The notes beneath the pieces are model-generated. The model was not told the origin of the DNA. It searched no databases and was given only the letters and a program-made list of their open reading frames with translations. Of a stretch of DNA of 64,000 nt, positions 34,688 to 44,264 are shown in pieces. Position 1 is the first letter of the stretch, and each line of letters begins with the position of its first letter. The DNA is from an uncultured Lachnospiraceae bacterium (GTDB lineage Bacteria > Bacillota > Clostridia > Lachnospirales > Lachnospiraceae). The stretch spans positions 16,927 to 80,926 of the forward strand of contig CAMNRH010000013.1 in NCBI GenBank assembly GCA_946552115.1, read 5' to 3'. The position numbers were made by a program, and so were the translations under genes.

Positions 34688-36322
34688 TTATCCTCGGTTC
34701 TGTGCGTCCACCAGATGTGCCGCACCGTACATTTCCCTAAGCTTCGGCTTTTCTATCTTTCCGGTCGCATTACGTGGGACATCCGCAAAAATAATTTTCC
34801 TCGGACGTTTATATCTCGGAAGCTTTCTGCAAAATTCGTTGATATCGTCCTCCGTACATATCCTCCCCGGCTTCAGTGAAATAATTGCCGCTGAGATTTC
34901 TCCCAGACGCTGATCCGGCAGACCGATAACGGCTACGTCCAAAATCGCATCATTCGTGCGCAGAAAATCTTCTATCTGTACCGGATATATATTTTCACCC
35001 CCGCTGATAATCACATCCTTTTTGCGGTCCACAAGGAAAATAAAACCGTCCTCATCCTCCATCGCCATATCTCCGGTATAGAGCCAGCCATCGTGCAGTA
35101 CTTCCTCTGTCGCCTTTTTATCATTATAATAACAGACCATAACTCCCGGCCCCTTAACTGCCAGCTCCCCTGTCTCGCCCTGCCTCACAGGATTGCCCTG
35201 CTCGTCTATGATCTTTGTCTCCCAGCCATAGCCCGCTTTCCCGATAGCGCCTACCTTATGAATATTCTCTACACCGAGATGCACACAGCCCGGTCCGATG
35301 GATTCGCTAAGTCCGTAGTTCGTATCGTACTGATGATCCGGAAAATAGTCTTTCCAATGTTTAATCAGACTTTGCGGCACCGGCTGGGCTCCGATATGCA
35401 TCAGACGCCACTGGTCAAGCTGATACATTTCCAGATTAATCTTCCCGCTGTCAAGCGCTAAAAGAAGATCCTGCGCCCACGGAACAAGAAGCCATACAAT
35501 CGTACATTTTTCCTCCGATACAGCACGCAATATGAATTCCGGATTTGTTCCTTTTAAAAGAACCGCTTTCCCGCCTGTCAGAAGACTTCCGAACCAGTGC
35601 ATCTTCGCACCGGTATGATAAAGCGGCGGAATGCATAAAAATACATCTTCCTTTGTCTGTCCATGGTGATTCTGTTCTACCTTCGCGGAATGCATTAAAG
35701 ATTCATGAGTATGTAAAATTGCTTTCGGAAAGCCCGTCGTTCCCGATGAAAAATAAATTGCGGCATAATCATCATCATTGATATCAATCTTTGGAGACTG
35801 ACTGGAACAATTTGCCGCGTGCATCGTATAATCCTCGGCAAACCCCGGACATCCGTCTCCCACATAATAAAGAAGCCGACCCCTGCTGATATCGTCCGCC
35901 ACTTCCTCCACACGTCCGATAAACTCCGGGCCGAACACAAGTATATCTACTTCGGCAAGCTCTACACAATATTTAATCTCCTCCGCGGAATAACGGAAAT
36001 TAAGCGGCACCGCAAGTGCTCCCGTTTTTAACACGCCAAAATAAATCGGAAGCCATTCCAGACAATTCATCAGAAGAATTGCAACCTTATCCCCTTTCTG
36101 AATTCCCCGTTCCAACAAAAGATTAGCAAATCTGTTTGCTTTTTCATTAAATACATTCCATGTAATCTCACGGCGGTAATAGGAGGCCCGCACCGGCTCA
36201 ATCAGCTCAAATTCTTTCCATGTAACTTTTCTCGTCTCCGGCATCTCCGGATTAATTTCTACAAGGCATACATCTTCACCGTATAACCGGCAGTTCTTTT
36301 CTAAAATATCTGTAATAGGCAT
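34688..36322 (-). CDS. Acyl-CoA synthetase / AMP-dependent ligase
   Basis: A 544-residue class I adenylate-forming enzyme that activates a carboxylic acid with ATP and, by family, transfers it to CoA. Motifs: P-loop YFSSGTTGFPKA (about residue 190), NYGLSES, the YTGDMAMEDEDGFIFLVDRKKDVI hinge, GGENIYPVQIE and the C-terminal lysine in NATGKIEKP. Substrate is unknown; fatty or aromatic acids are possible. An extra stretch of about 25 residues (near WKEFELIEPVRASYYRREITW) seems to repeat an ITW-type start of the domain. It stands alone between DUF1846 and tRNA-Ala. GGAAGGGAAA precedes the ATG. Confidence 0.88.
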   Translation of the reverse strand: MPITDILEKNCRLYGEDVCLVEINPEMPETRKVTWKEFELIEPVRASYYRREITWNVFNEKANRFANLLLERGIQKGDKVAILLMNCLEWLPIYFGVLKTGALAVPLNFRYSAEEIKYCVELAEVDILVFGPEFIGRVEEVADDISRGRLLYYVGDGCPGFAEDYTMHAANCSSQSPKIDINDDDYAAIYFSSGTTGFPKAILHTHESLMHSAKVEQNHHGQTKEDVFLCIPPLYHTGAKMHWFGSLLTGGKAVLLKGTNPEFILRAVSEEKCTIVWLLVPWAQDLLLALDSGKINLEMYQLDQWRLMHIGAQPVPQSLIKHWKDYFPDHQYDTNYGLSESIGPGCVHLGVENIHKVGAIGKAGYGWETKIIDEQGNPVRQGETGELAVKGPGVMVCYYNDKKATEEVLHDGWLYTGDMAMEDEDGFIFLVDRKKDVIISGGENIYPVQIEDFLRTNDAILDVAVIGLPDQRLGEISAAIISLKPGRICTEDDINEFCRKLPRYKRPRKIIFADVPRNATGKIEKPKLREMYGAAHLVDAQNRG

Positions 36323-36370
36323 TTTATTTCGTTTCCCTTCCTGCTTTAACGCGTTTAATTGCTAAAGTAA

Positions 36371-36399
36371 ATGATACCGAATTTACAGGAAAATGTCAA
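36371..36399 (-). promoter_or_regulatory. Promoter of the acyl-CoA ligase gene
   Basis: Minus strand TTGACA (36394-36399), 17 bases, TATCAT (36371-36376). A near-palindrome around AACGCGTT lies between it and the start codon. Confidence 0.78.
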
Positions 36400-36468
36400 T
36401 CAACTTTTCCGCTTTACGTCTGCTTTACAAAAAAAATTCCCATATAACCCGTATAAACTGTAACCTAT

Positions 36469-36507
36469 AAAAGCTCTGACGGCACATCATAGTACGTCAG
36501 AGCTTTT
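36469..36507 (-). terminator. Terminator of tRNA-Ala
   Basis: AAAAGCTCTGACG and CGTCAGAGCTTTT form a perfect 13-base stem with a 13-base loop, ending TTTTATAG on the minus strand, directly downstream of the tRNA. Confidence 0.88.
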
Positions 36508-36512
36508 CGGTA

Positions 36513-36585
36513 TGGAGTATAGGGGATTCGAACCCCTGGCCTCAACAATGCGAATGTTGCGCGCTCCCAACTGCGCTAATACCCC
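36513..36585 (-). tRNA. tRNA-Ala (anticodon CGC)
   Basis: A 73-base cloverleaf. The acceptor GGGGTAT pairs with ATACTCC and includes the G3-U70 wobble that identifies alanine tRNAs. The anticodon stem is CAACA/TGTTG with loop TTCGCAT (anticodon CGC). The T arm is AGGGG-TTCGAAT-CCCCT. CCA is not encoded (discriminator A is followed by TAC), so it must be added. A TATAAT (36594-36599) lies just upstream with no clear -35. Confidence 0.95.
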
Positions 36586-36655
36586 ATACAATAATTATAA
36601 CACTTTCATGAGAGAAAGAAAAGAACTTTTTACAAACAATTTCTACAGATAATTT

Positions 36656-38638
36656 TTACGGATAAATCGTAAGCACAGCCGGCTTTTCCTCGTTTTCCGC
36701 TTCCGGATACTCGACAAACAAATAGCCCTCTCCGTCCAGCGCATCCCCATAATTTACATTTCCCGCTGAATCACTGTACGTATAAATCACTTTTTCCGTC
36801 ATCTTTTCCTCCTCTTCACTGTATTCCGGATATTCCGTCAATATTACATGATATCCGTAATCGGGAATTCCATATGCCGCTTTCTCAATTGCCAGACAAT
36901 AATCCTGATACATCGCATATCCTTTTTCCAGCGAAAAGCTAATTGACTTCCGTCTTTGTTCCTCAGTAAGCTTCAGAGAATCCGGCGTCTCCGCCACCGT
37001 CATGCATCCTGTCAAATCGTTTTCCATTTCTGTAATATCCAGATAATTGACAATGCCGCTCTTACTGCCAAGAATACCGTCCGCCATTTGAACGGGATTT
37101 TCCTCATAGAATCCACTCTTTATTTTTAAATACTCTTCCCCATGAGGCGGAACATTCACATACCATCCCGTTGTCAGTAAAAAAGGAAGAGGCGGATGGA
37201 TTTCATAAGGGCTGCTAAACTCCTGTACCACATATTGTCCGGAATCTCCCCATTCCGTCTTTTTCATCTGTTCCTCAAATAATTTTTGGGGAAGAGCAAT
37301 TCCCCGAAGCTGTATCTCATATTCCGAAGCGCACTGCTCAAGTGCTTCTTTTACTTCTATATTCCCGGGACATTCCGAAAGCTTCAGCCGCTGTTCTACC
37401 GTCTCCACCTCTTTATCCGGAATATAATAATCAACTACACCATTCTTTCCCATAAAAATGTTATTGTCATTACTATAGTCCATCCCCGATACCAGGTCCC
37501 GCGCGTTTGTCTCCGAATACAGAAATTCATCTATATTTCCGCTGTATTTTTCGTGGAAAAAACCATCTCCGATACAATCAAAGTCTCCTCCGGACGAATT
37601 CCAGAAAAGTCTTCCTTCCGGCTGTCCCGTCCTCTCATTCAGCCTTTCCTGAAACGCCTGCCTTATCTCTGCTTCCTCAATATTATCAAAACAGATAATC
37701 TCCTCTTTTTCTTCTATTATATAGGCAATCGTCTGATATCCGTCCCGCTTAATAACGCGATAAGCGGATAGCCCCTTAGAATTTTCGCCGAACAGCACAA
37801 CACTGTCAACCTCTATTTCCTCCTCAGTATAGGCATCCCCGCCATATTTATCATTCAGATATTTCACTGCCTCTTCACCGATTTTTGTTTTCTTTACACT
37901 GTCCTTTGTATCGTTTATGGACGAAATAATAAAAAGAACAACTGCCGCGGCGGCTCCGAGGGCAATGAGCTTCAAAATTGTTTTCTTTTTTTCCGGTTTT
38001 TTCCGTACCGCATATATGCTTTGAAAAGCGCAGTTTATTATCTCGTCTGCAAGCGATACTTTCTCAAATTCCATCGCATACCGATATAATTCTTTCCGTT
38101 TTCCCATCGTCTCGACAATCAATTTTGCCGCACCGGACGGAATCACATTTCCATGAAGCGCCTCATAAAGCATGACTATCTCGTCCAGCTCCACGTTCGG
38201 AAGAAACTCTGATTGAAAGAAACGCTGCCATTCCTCATACGCCGTATCCTCCGGCGCCTGAACAAGTCCCTTAAGCCTTAAAGCCAGGTCTTTCGTTTTC
38301 TCCGATTTTTCCGCAGTCCACTGTCCCCGCGCCTGCCGGAACATCTCGTCGTAGCTTTCCTCGGCTCCGATATTTTCATATTCATTCTCCTGGCTTCTCT
38401 CCTCATACGTTTCCGGTTTTTCCTCTGTCCGGCTCTCTGAATCATATCGTTCCGGCTCCTCCGGCAGCATCCCCTCCGCATATCTTATAGCCGCCTCATA
38501 TGCTTCATGAATTCTCGACCATTCCTCCGGATACTCTTCGGGATGATATTTTTTCACTAACCGGGAATAGGCCTTTTTTATCTGCTTTTTATCCTTTGTG
38601 ATGTCAATTTCTAGTGTGTCAAATGCCCATCGCACCAT
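36656..38638 (-). CDS. Membrane-anchored J-domain protein, partner of the adjacent Hsp70
   Basis: A 660-residue protein. Residues 1-55 form a J domain ([41 protein letters not shown]) in which the catalytic HPD tripeptide reads HPE (32-34). An acidic linker and helical region (60-215) lead to one membrane helix (~221-240) and a ~420-residue region predicted outside the cytoplasm. That region is tyrosine- and glutamate-rich and unrecognised. The gene overlaps the Hsp70 gene by 28 bases and has GGAGGAA ahead of its ATG, so the two are co-expressed. It likely recruits the Hsp70 to the inner face of the membrane; the external domain may sense or handle an envelope substrate (inference). Confidence 0.82.
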   Translation of the reverse strand: MVRWAFDTLEIDITKDKKQIKKAYSRLVKKYHPEEYPEEWSRIHEAYEAAIRYAEGMLPEEPERYDSESRTEEKPETYEERSQENEYENIGAEESYDEMFRQARGQWTAEKSEKTKDLALRLKGLVQAPEDTAYEEWQRFFQSEFLPNVELDEIVMLYEALHGNVIPSGAAKLIVETMGKRKELYRYAMEFEKVSLADEIINCAFQSIYAVRKKPEKKKTILKLIALGAAAAVVLFIISSINDTKDSVKKTKIGEEAVKYLNDKYGGDAYTEEEIEVDSVVLFGENSKGLSAYRVIKRDGYQTIAYIIEEKEEIICFDNIEEAEIRQAFQERLNERTGQPEGRLFWNSSGGDFDCIGDGFFHEKYSGNIDEFLYSETNARDLVSGMDYSNDNNIFMGKNGVVDYYIPDKEVETVEQRLKLSECPGNIEVKEALEQCASEYEIQLRGIALPQKLFEEQMKKTEWGDSGQYVVQEFSSPYEIHPPLPFLLTTGWYVNVPPHGEEYLKIKSGFYEENPVQMADGILGSKSGIVNYLDITEMENDLTGCMTVAETPDSLKLTEEQRRKSISFSLEKGYAMYQDYCLAIEKAAYGIPDYGYHVILTEYPEYSEEEEKMTEKVIYTYSDSAGNVNYGDALDGEGYLFVEYPEAENEEKPAVLTIYP

Positions 38639-40422
38639 AAAAAGTATTCCTCCTCTAATTCATCCTCTTTATCCGAATTCTCTCGAAACCACAGATCTAT
38701 ATCTTCCGGCATCTCATATACATCCGTATTTCTCAAATGTTCTTCTATATTTCTAAAGTAACTTTCTAATTTCTTTTTCCACTTTTTTATTTTATAAGTA
38801 TCTTGTTCCACTTGAAGTAAATGCTGAAAATATTGAAGCCGTCCCGCTATCTCCTCCCTCAGTACCCCGGATGCCTGTGCAAAAAGACGTTCTCCCCACG
38901 CTGATACCATCTGATTTTCCTCCTGATTTGCCGGATAAAATTTAAGCTTCTCCAGCTCCTCTATATACTGCTCTATTTTTTCCGGCTGAATAGTGTCTGC
39001 TCCGGTTGTCATAATCCGCTGTACCTCCTCTTTCGTTGAGTCAACCTTTACGTCTACAATCAAAATTCCGTTCATATCATACGTATAGCGAACTGTGACA
39101 GATTCATGTCCCCTCGGAGCAGGAGGCACGTCTACATTTATTTCTCCCAGACAAATATTGTTATCTACATAATATTCCTCTCCCTGATAAACATCAATTT
39201 TGACATGACGCTGATAATCATTTGCCGTAAAAAATCGTTTCACCTTACTGCAGGGCAGCGCGCTGTTGCGCTCAATAACAGCGCTCATAACCGGACGGCC
39301 TATGTCCGCCTCGTTTTGAATCCCTGTCCCCAATGTAAAAGGACAAATATCGGTCAAGAGCAAATCTTTCACATCATCCTTGCGCTCCTTAATCCCCGCA
39401 TAAATTCCAACGCCCAAAGCCACCATATAATCCGGCTCCGCGACAATTATTTTATGTTCCCCTTCCATATGCCGCAGATATTGCTGTACAGAGGGCATTT
39501 TGCAGGAGCCGCCTACTAAAATAATTTTTGATATTTCCAACATGTTTTTATCCGCATCATACATAACTTTCTTTATCGGAATGGCCATCCGCCTAAACAG
39601 CGGCATAGAAATCTGAATAAGCTTTTTATTGTTTATTTTCATCTGTCCCTTAAATTCTCTGCCCGAAACCTGCATAACTGTGTCGTTCTTCTCAGTCAGT
39701 GTACATTTTGCGCGCGCCGCGCTCTCCAAAAGGACCTCCTGCCTTTGCCGGGAAAGTTCTGAAAAATTCAGATTATGCTCTTTACAGAATTCCTCTGCAA
39801 TCATCCTGTCAAAATCGCTTCCTCCAAGATGATTATCTCCGCTTACCGCAGTAATTTCTATGATATTGTCAAAACAATCTACCAATGATACATCTAATGT
39901 TCCTCCGCCGAAATCAAATACAAGAAAGGTTTCATCCTCCTCCCTGTTCCTGATATGACATGCCAGCGCGGCCGCAGACGGCTCATTGATAATACGCTCC
40001 ACCTGCAGCCCGGAAAGCTCTCCGGCAGCTTTTGTCGCTTTTCTGGCCATATCGTTAAAATATGCAGGTACGCTGACCACTGCTTCCTCTACCGGTTCGC
40101 CGAGATACCTCTCGGCATCCTCCTTAAGCTTCCGCAACACAAGAGCCGAAAGCTCCTCCGCACGGTACTCTTTTCCTCCCAGCTCATAAATCTTTCCTGT
40201 TCCCATAAACCTTTTAAATACGCTTATTGTCCGATTGGGATGAGAAATCAACCGCTCTTTGGCGGTTTTTCCCACATACACAATGCCCTCTTCCCCCATA
40301 CTGACCACACTCGGAGTCAAATATTCCCCAAAAGAATTAGGAATCAGCCGACTCCTCCCATCCTGCCATACGGCTGCAAGACTATTTGTTGTTCCTAAAT
40401 CAATCCCTATAATTTTTCCCAT
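38611..40422 (-). CDS. HscC-type Hsp70 chaperone
   Basis: A 603-residue Hsp70. The ATPase domain carries [44 protein letters not shown] and [10 protein letters not shown]. The substrate-binding beta domain contains [11 protein letters not shown] and [20 protein letters not shown]. The C-terminal helical part is short and ends in an acidic tail, so it fits the HscC-like branch rather than housekeeping DnaK, and no grpE or dnaJ is adjacent. GGGGGGAT precedes the ATG. Its 3' end overlaps a membrane J protein, its probable dedicated partner, like HscC with DjlB/DjlC in E. coli. Confidence 0.9.
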   Translation of the reverse strand: MGKIIGIDLGTTNSLAAVWQDGRSRLIPNSFGEYLTPSVVSMGEEGIVYVGKTAKERLISHPNRTISVFKRFMGTGKIYELGGKEYRAEELSALVLRKLKEDAERYLGEPVEEAVVSVPAYFNDMARKATKAAGELSGLQVERIINEPSAAALACHIRNREEDETFLVFDFGGGTLDVSLVDCFDNIIEITAVSGDNHLGGSDFDRMIAEEFCKEHNLNFSELSRQRQEVLLESAARAKCTLTEKNDTVMQVSGREFKGQMKINNKKLIQISMPLFRRMAIPIKKVMYDADKNMLEISKIILVGGSCKMPSVQQYLRHMEGEHKIIVAEPDYMVALGVGIYAGIKERKDDVKDLLLTDICPFTLGTGIQNEADIGRPVMSAVIERNSALPCSKVKRFFTANDYQRHVKIDVYQGEEYYVDNNICLGEINVDVPPAPRGHESVTVRYTYDMNGILIVDVKVDSTKEEVQRIMTTGADTIQPEKIEQYIEELEKLKFYPANQEENQMVSAWGERLFAQASGVLREEIAGRLQYFQHLLQVEQDTYKIKKWKKKLESYFRNIEEHLRNTDVYEMPEDIDLWFRENSDKEDELEEEYFLWCDGHLTH

Positions 40423-40531
40423 ATATATCCCCCCGAAACTGCCTTTCTATGAACGGTGAATGATTTCTGTCTTTTATTATATTATACAGGAAAACATTCG
40501 GATACGCTATACAAAATATATTGTCATTTTT

Positions 40532-40545
40532 TATAGCATGCTATA
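40532..40545. promoter_or_regulatory. 14-bp palindrome TATAGCATGCTATA
   Basis: A perfect palindrome upstream of the Hsp70 gene in an AT-rich gap (40423-40599) that otherwise shows only a TATAAT-type -10 on the minus strand. The core ATAGCATGC recurs at 40655-40663 and at the start codon of the TrpR-like gene (2920-2928). A regulator site is possible; evidence is limited to the repetition. Confidence 0.4.
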
Positions 40546-40599
40546 TAATTATATTGTAGTTATCAGAAAAAACAATGAATTTAAAAATATAAATTATAC

Positions 40600-40645
40600 A
40601 AAAAAAGACGCAGAATGCTTTAAAATGAAGCAAGCTGCGCCTTTG
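40600..40645 (-). terminator. Terminator of the substrate-binding lipoprotein gene
   Basis: Minus strand AGGCGCAG pairs with CTGCGTCT, with an inner GCTT/AAGC stem, followed by TTTTTTTG. It lies just beyond the stop at 40669. Confidence 0.8.
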
Positions 40646-40668
40646 AAAAATTTCATAGCATGCAATAT

Positions 40669-41727
40669 TTATTTCACTGATTTTTCGGCGTATTTTGTTA
40701 TTACTAAATCTTCATAAGGAGCTCTCTCTGTCAATTCTCCAGCCTCTTCTAATATATCCTGAAGAAGCTCGAAGCTCTCCTTCTCAAAAATCAAATCAGC
40801 TTTCCATGTATCCTGGTCATAATAGCGTGTCACAATTGTAGTAATGGTATCCAAATCAGTCTCTTTAAACTGTGGCTCAATAATTGCTGCAATTTCCTCC
40901 GGCGTATGGGACTGCACATAATCCATCCCTTTTTGCAGAGCATTTGTAAAGCCCTGAATCACCTCGGGATTTTTTTCTATATAGCTCTGCTTTGCAGAAA
41001 AGGCCGTGTACGGAACATATCCGCTGTCAGTTCCAAGAGATGCAACGACATATCCCTTTCCTTCTTTCTCGAGGCTCGTCGCTCCCGGTTCAAATTCAAC
41101 CGTAAAGTCTCCCTGACCTTCCGAAAATGCCGCCGCGGTGGAACCAAAATCAATGCTCTGATTAATTTTAACATCCTTTGCCGGGTCAATCTTATTTTTC
41201 TTTAAGATATACTCAAATACCATCTCCGGCATGCCGCCTTTCCGGCCTCCCAGCACGTCCTTACCTTTCAGGCTCTCCCATGTGAAATCCGGCATTTCTT
41301 CGCGTGCTACAAGGAAATTACCGGCGCGCTGCGTAAGCTGGGCGAAGTTCACAACATAATCATTTGCTCCTTCGTTATAAGTATAGATAGATGCCTCCGA
41401 ACCCATAAATCCGATATCGGCGCTGCCGGAAAGAACTGCTGTCATAGTCTTATCCGCTCCAAAACCAGTAACAAGCTCCAAGTCAATTTTTTCCTCATCA
41501 AAATACCCCTCTTCAATGGCCACATACATAGGCGCGTAGAAGATAGAATGAGCAACCTCATTCAATATAACCTTTGTAGTCTCCGGAAGCGTTTCTTCTT
41601 CAGTATTGTCAGAGGCTTCGTCCGCAACTGTAGTTTCCGTATCCGTTTTTTCCTTTTGTGAGCATGCAGACAATGACACTGCCGCCATCGCCGCAGCAAG
41701 GCAAAGCGCTAATAATCGCTTTTTCAT
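40669..41727 (-). CDS. ABC transporter substrate-binding lipoprotein (SsuA/NMT1-like), orphan
   Basis: A 352-residue lipoprotein: signal peptide with lipobox LSAC (Cys ~22), an acidic Thr/Glu linker to ~50, then a periplasmic-binding-type fold. VAHSIFYAPMYVAIEEGYFDEE, GADKTMTAVLSGSADIGFMGSE and LKGKDVLGGRKGGMPEMVFEYIL are typical of the SsuA/ThiY/NMT1 family that binds sulfonates, pyrimidine precursors or similar small molecules. No permease or ATPase of that type is adjacent, so it must work with components encoded elsewhere. AAGGAGG precedes the ATG. No TPP riboswitch was found upstream, so a thiamine role is unsupported. Confidence 0.88.
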   Translation of the reverse strand: MKKRLLALCLAAAMAAVSLSACSQKEKTDTETTVADEASDNTEEETLPETTKVILNEVAHSIFYAPMYVAIEEGYFDEEKIDLELVTGFGADKTMTAVLSGSADIGFMGSEASIYTYNEGANDYVVNFAQLTQRAGNFLVAREEMPDFTWESLKGKDVLGGRKGGMPEMVFEYILKKNKIDPAKDVKINQSIDFGSTAAAFSEGQGDFTVEFEPGATSLEKEGKGYVVASLGTDSGYVPYTAFSAKQSYIEKNPEVIQGFTNALQKGMDYVQSHTPEEIAAIIEPQFKETDLDTITTIVTRYYDQDTWKADLIFEKESFELLQDILEEAGELTERAPYEDLVITKYAEKSVK

Positions 41728-41820
41728 ATATAAATCCTCCTTAAATTACTAATGATATAGTATATTCGGAGAAAGAGAATATGTGAAATGCCTCTCCGTA
41801 AGACCGCACAGGCAATCTTC

Positions 41821-43392
41821 CTACATGCGCAGCTTAAAGGTCTTCGGCGCAAATCTGTACACAAGAATACAGGCAGCCACACTGTATATCAGACAAAATA
41901 TAATTGTCATAAACCCGAAAAATAAGATAGACAACCGAACCTGCATCATCATATAACAGAAAAAACAAGTCACGCCTGTAATCACCTTATACATCCCGCT
42001 TTTTAACTCCGTCTCCGCATTATACGGCTGAAGCAGATAATAAATTGTCAGATAATGCATGGAAAAAAACAGGCTCATACAGAGAATGGCCACAATTAAC
42101 ATTATATAATTTAACGGATTGTCCGTTCCTCCGGATGCATAAAGAATCAGCGCCATTCCCGCACCGATAACAAATGCCGGTACCGCGTTAATTTTCATAA
42201 TCTCACGCAGACGTATCCGAAATAATTTTAGAATCGATTTCGGCTGTTTATAAAAGGGAAATGTTAAAAGACTGCGGTCACAGTTCATGAACAGTGCCTG
42301 GGTAAAGCCTGTTCCCCGATTAATGCTGTACATAATAAATACAAAGTAAGGAAGAAACCTCAGAATCCTCTCATTTATATCCTGTCTGATTTCCGGTTTT
42401 AAGTAAAAAAGAAGAAGTATGAAACCAATCAGACATATGCACACATAAACAATCCTTTTGGTTGCATTCCAAAGAATTTTCCTGTGACGTTTAATAAACA
42501 GCTCATTTAAATATTCAAATCCTTTCCGATTACTACTGACAGAACCATCATCAGAAATTTTCTCTTCATTGATTGTTTTCATCATCTGAGCAGACGTATC
42601 CATTTGATTTGCCATGTCTGCGAGAAGCTCTTTATTCATTTCCCGATATAACGGAAAAATGCGTATTTTATGTATACAGAGCAGTCCGACAGGAATAAAA
42701 ATGAGAAAAGCACACACAGACACCGTCTCCGGCAGTATAACGCCCGCTGCCGGCAGACCATAGGCCGCCCCCAAAAGCAGAATAAGAAATACCCATAAAA
42801 ACCTTCGCATTTTATTTTCGTTATAAACAGTCCGATGTTTCTCATAATCCCGCAGGGACAAGCCCGCGGCAAAAAGCTTCATTCCCGAAACGGATAACGG
42901 AAGAAACAGGCATACCCACAAAGGAACATCCTGCAGCATGCCAAATAATATGACAGACGGAAGAAATCCGACAACGACTTTTAACATGGCATAGGTATAA
43001 TTCACCAACGTATACTCTCTGGCACTCATCCGCATTAATACCATCGCATAATATTTATCCTTCGTCGGATTAAAAAGGCTTGTATTCACAAAGCTTCCAA
43101 TTATTGTCAAAAACAGCAGAATATGAAGAAACACGCCGGATTCAGGCAAATCCTTATACAGCATCCCCCCGCCGCAGATCATGATAAGGAAATAGATTGC
43201 TTTCCCCAAAAATATCGACGTTATCTCCCACAGTACAGACAGCACATTTGCAAAAAGCTTAAGCTCCTGCGCCTGATACAGCATATCCGGCAAAAGCTTT
43301 TTAATAATCGGAATCTGCTTTAAGGAATATAAAATGCTGTTGACACGATATGTATTTTTTAAAGAAAAAGATATTCTCAGCGTTTTATTCAT
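41821..43392 (-). CDS. Multi-spanning membrane protein, probable ABC-2-type permease
   Basis: A 523-residue protein with roughly 10-12 hydrophobic segments and two long hydrophilic loops, one containing a stretch near NQMDTSAQMMKTINEEKISDDGS. It overlaps the end of an ABC ATPase gene and has GGGAGG ahead of the ATG at 43392, so the two should form one transporter. The ORF-track start at 43437 lies inside the ATPase gene and is rejected. I recognise no specific substrate. The N-terminal half recalls exporters of peptides or lipids found beside stand-alone ATPases in Firmicutes. Confidence 0.8.
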   Translation of the reverse strand: MNKTLRISFSLKNTYRVNSILYSLKQIPIIKKLLPDMLYQAQELKLFANVLSVLWEITSIFLGKAIYFLIMICGGGMLYKDLPESGVFLHILLFLTIIGSFVNTSLFNPTKDKYYAMVLMRMSAREYTLVNYTYAMLKVVVGFLPSVILFGMLQDVPLWVCLFLPLSVSGMKLFAAGLSLRDYEKHRTVYNENKMRRFLWVFLILLLGAAYGLPAAGVILPETVSVCAFLIFIPVGLLCIHKIRIFPLYREMNKELLADMANQMDTSAQMMKTINEEKISDDGSVSSNRKGFEYLNELFIKRHRKILWNATKRIVYVCICLIGFILLLFYLKPEIRQDINERILRFLPYFVFIMYSINRGTGFTQALFMNCDRSLLTFPFYKQPKSILKLFRIRLREIMKINAVPAFVIGAGMALILYASGGTDNPLNYIMLIVAILCMSLFFSMHYLTIYYLLQPYNAETELKSGMYKVITGVTCFFCYMMMQVRLSILFFGFMTIIFCLIYSVAACILVYRFAPKTFKLRM

Positions 43393-44092
43393 GACCGTCC
43401 TCCCTGAGCGCCGCAATAATTTTCTCCTTGAACTCATGGTCGTCCGTACTGTTCTTTTCTACAACCTCCAGCTCTCCATGACTTAACAGAACAATTTCAT
43501 CACAGAGGTCAAGTGCAAGGTCCATAATATGTGTAGAAAAAATCGTAATACGCCCTTTCTTTAAGGAACGGAGCAGGGACTTCATCTCCTCCGCCATTAC
43601 CACATCCAAAGACGTCAGAGGCTCGTCAAGAAGCAGAATATTCGGCCTAGCAATGATATTAACAAGCATCTGCATCTTGTTTTTCATCCCGTGCGAATAG
43701 TCCTTAAGAAGTTTATCCCTGTCCTCACGTGCAATTCTCATATCGTCAAAATACGCATCCGTCCTCCTTGGATTCTTAATTGATTTTTCGTTAATATCTA
43801 TAAAAAACTTAAGGAATTCTCTTCCGGTTAAAAATTCAGGGACAACCGGCGTTGAAAGGACGTATCCGATATCCTCCGGAACCGGCTCTCTTCGTTTTTC
43901 ATTTTCCTCCAGATAAAAGCAGCCGCCATCCGCCGCAATATCTTTGTTAATACAGTTAAACAATGTCGTTTTGCCTGCTCCGTTTCTTCCCAAAAGGCCG
44001 TATATCTTTCCCTCCTCAAAGGAAAAGTCCACATCGCGCAAAACTTCCTTTTCCCCGAAATTCTTCATCAAATGCTCAATAACAAATCTCAT
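43385..44092 (-). CDS. ABC transporter ATP-binding protein
   Basis: A 235-residue single ATPase: Walker A GRNGAGKTT (about residues 36-44), signature region DYSHGMKNKMQ instead of LSGGQ, Walker B NILLLDEPLTSLD and switch FSTHIMDLA. The YSHGMK form is usual in ABC-2-type exporters, which fits its membrane partner downstream. It is the first gene of a two-gene unit, overlapping the permease by 8 bases. Confidence 0.92.
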   Translation of the reverse strand: MRFVIEHLMKNFGEKEVLRDVDFSFEEGKIYGLLGRNGAGKTTLFNCINKDIAADGGCFYLEENEKRREPVPEDIGYVLSTPVVPEFLTGREFLKFFIDINEKSIKNPRRTDAYFDDMRIAREDRDKLLKDYSHGMKNKMQMLVNIIARPNILLLDEPLTSLDVVMAEEMKSLLRSLKKGRITIFSTHIMDLALDLCDEIVLLSHGELEVVEKNSTDDHEFKEKIIAALREDGHE

Positions 44093-44206
44093 GGCGCCCT
44101 CCTCTTTCTGCCATCATCCGGCAGTTATTTATTTATCATATCCTCTCCCTCAGAAATGTCAAGCTCACTTCTTCCTTTTCCGCGCATTTCATAAAGCCTT
44201 CCAGCC

Positions 44207-44244
44207 AAAAAAGCCCGAATCCATCTTTGAATTCCGGCTTTTTG
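44207..44244 (-). terminator. Terminator of degV
   Basis: Minus strand AAAAAGCCGGAAT pairs with ATTCGGGCTTTTTT with one mismatch, loop of about 11 bases. T-runs are present on both sides. Confidence 0.78.
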
Positions 44245-44264
44245 ATAAATAAAGTTTTTAAATC

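Noticed and set aside
41728-41820. TPP riboswitch for the NMT1-like binding protein gene
   Set aside because: None of the conserved TPP aptamer segments is present in the short upstream region.
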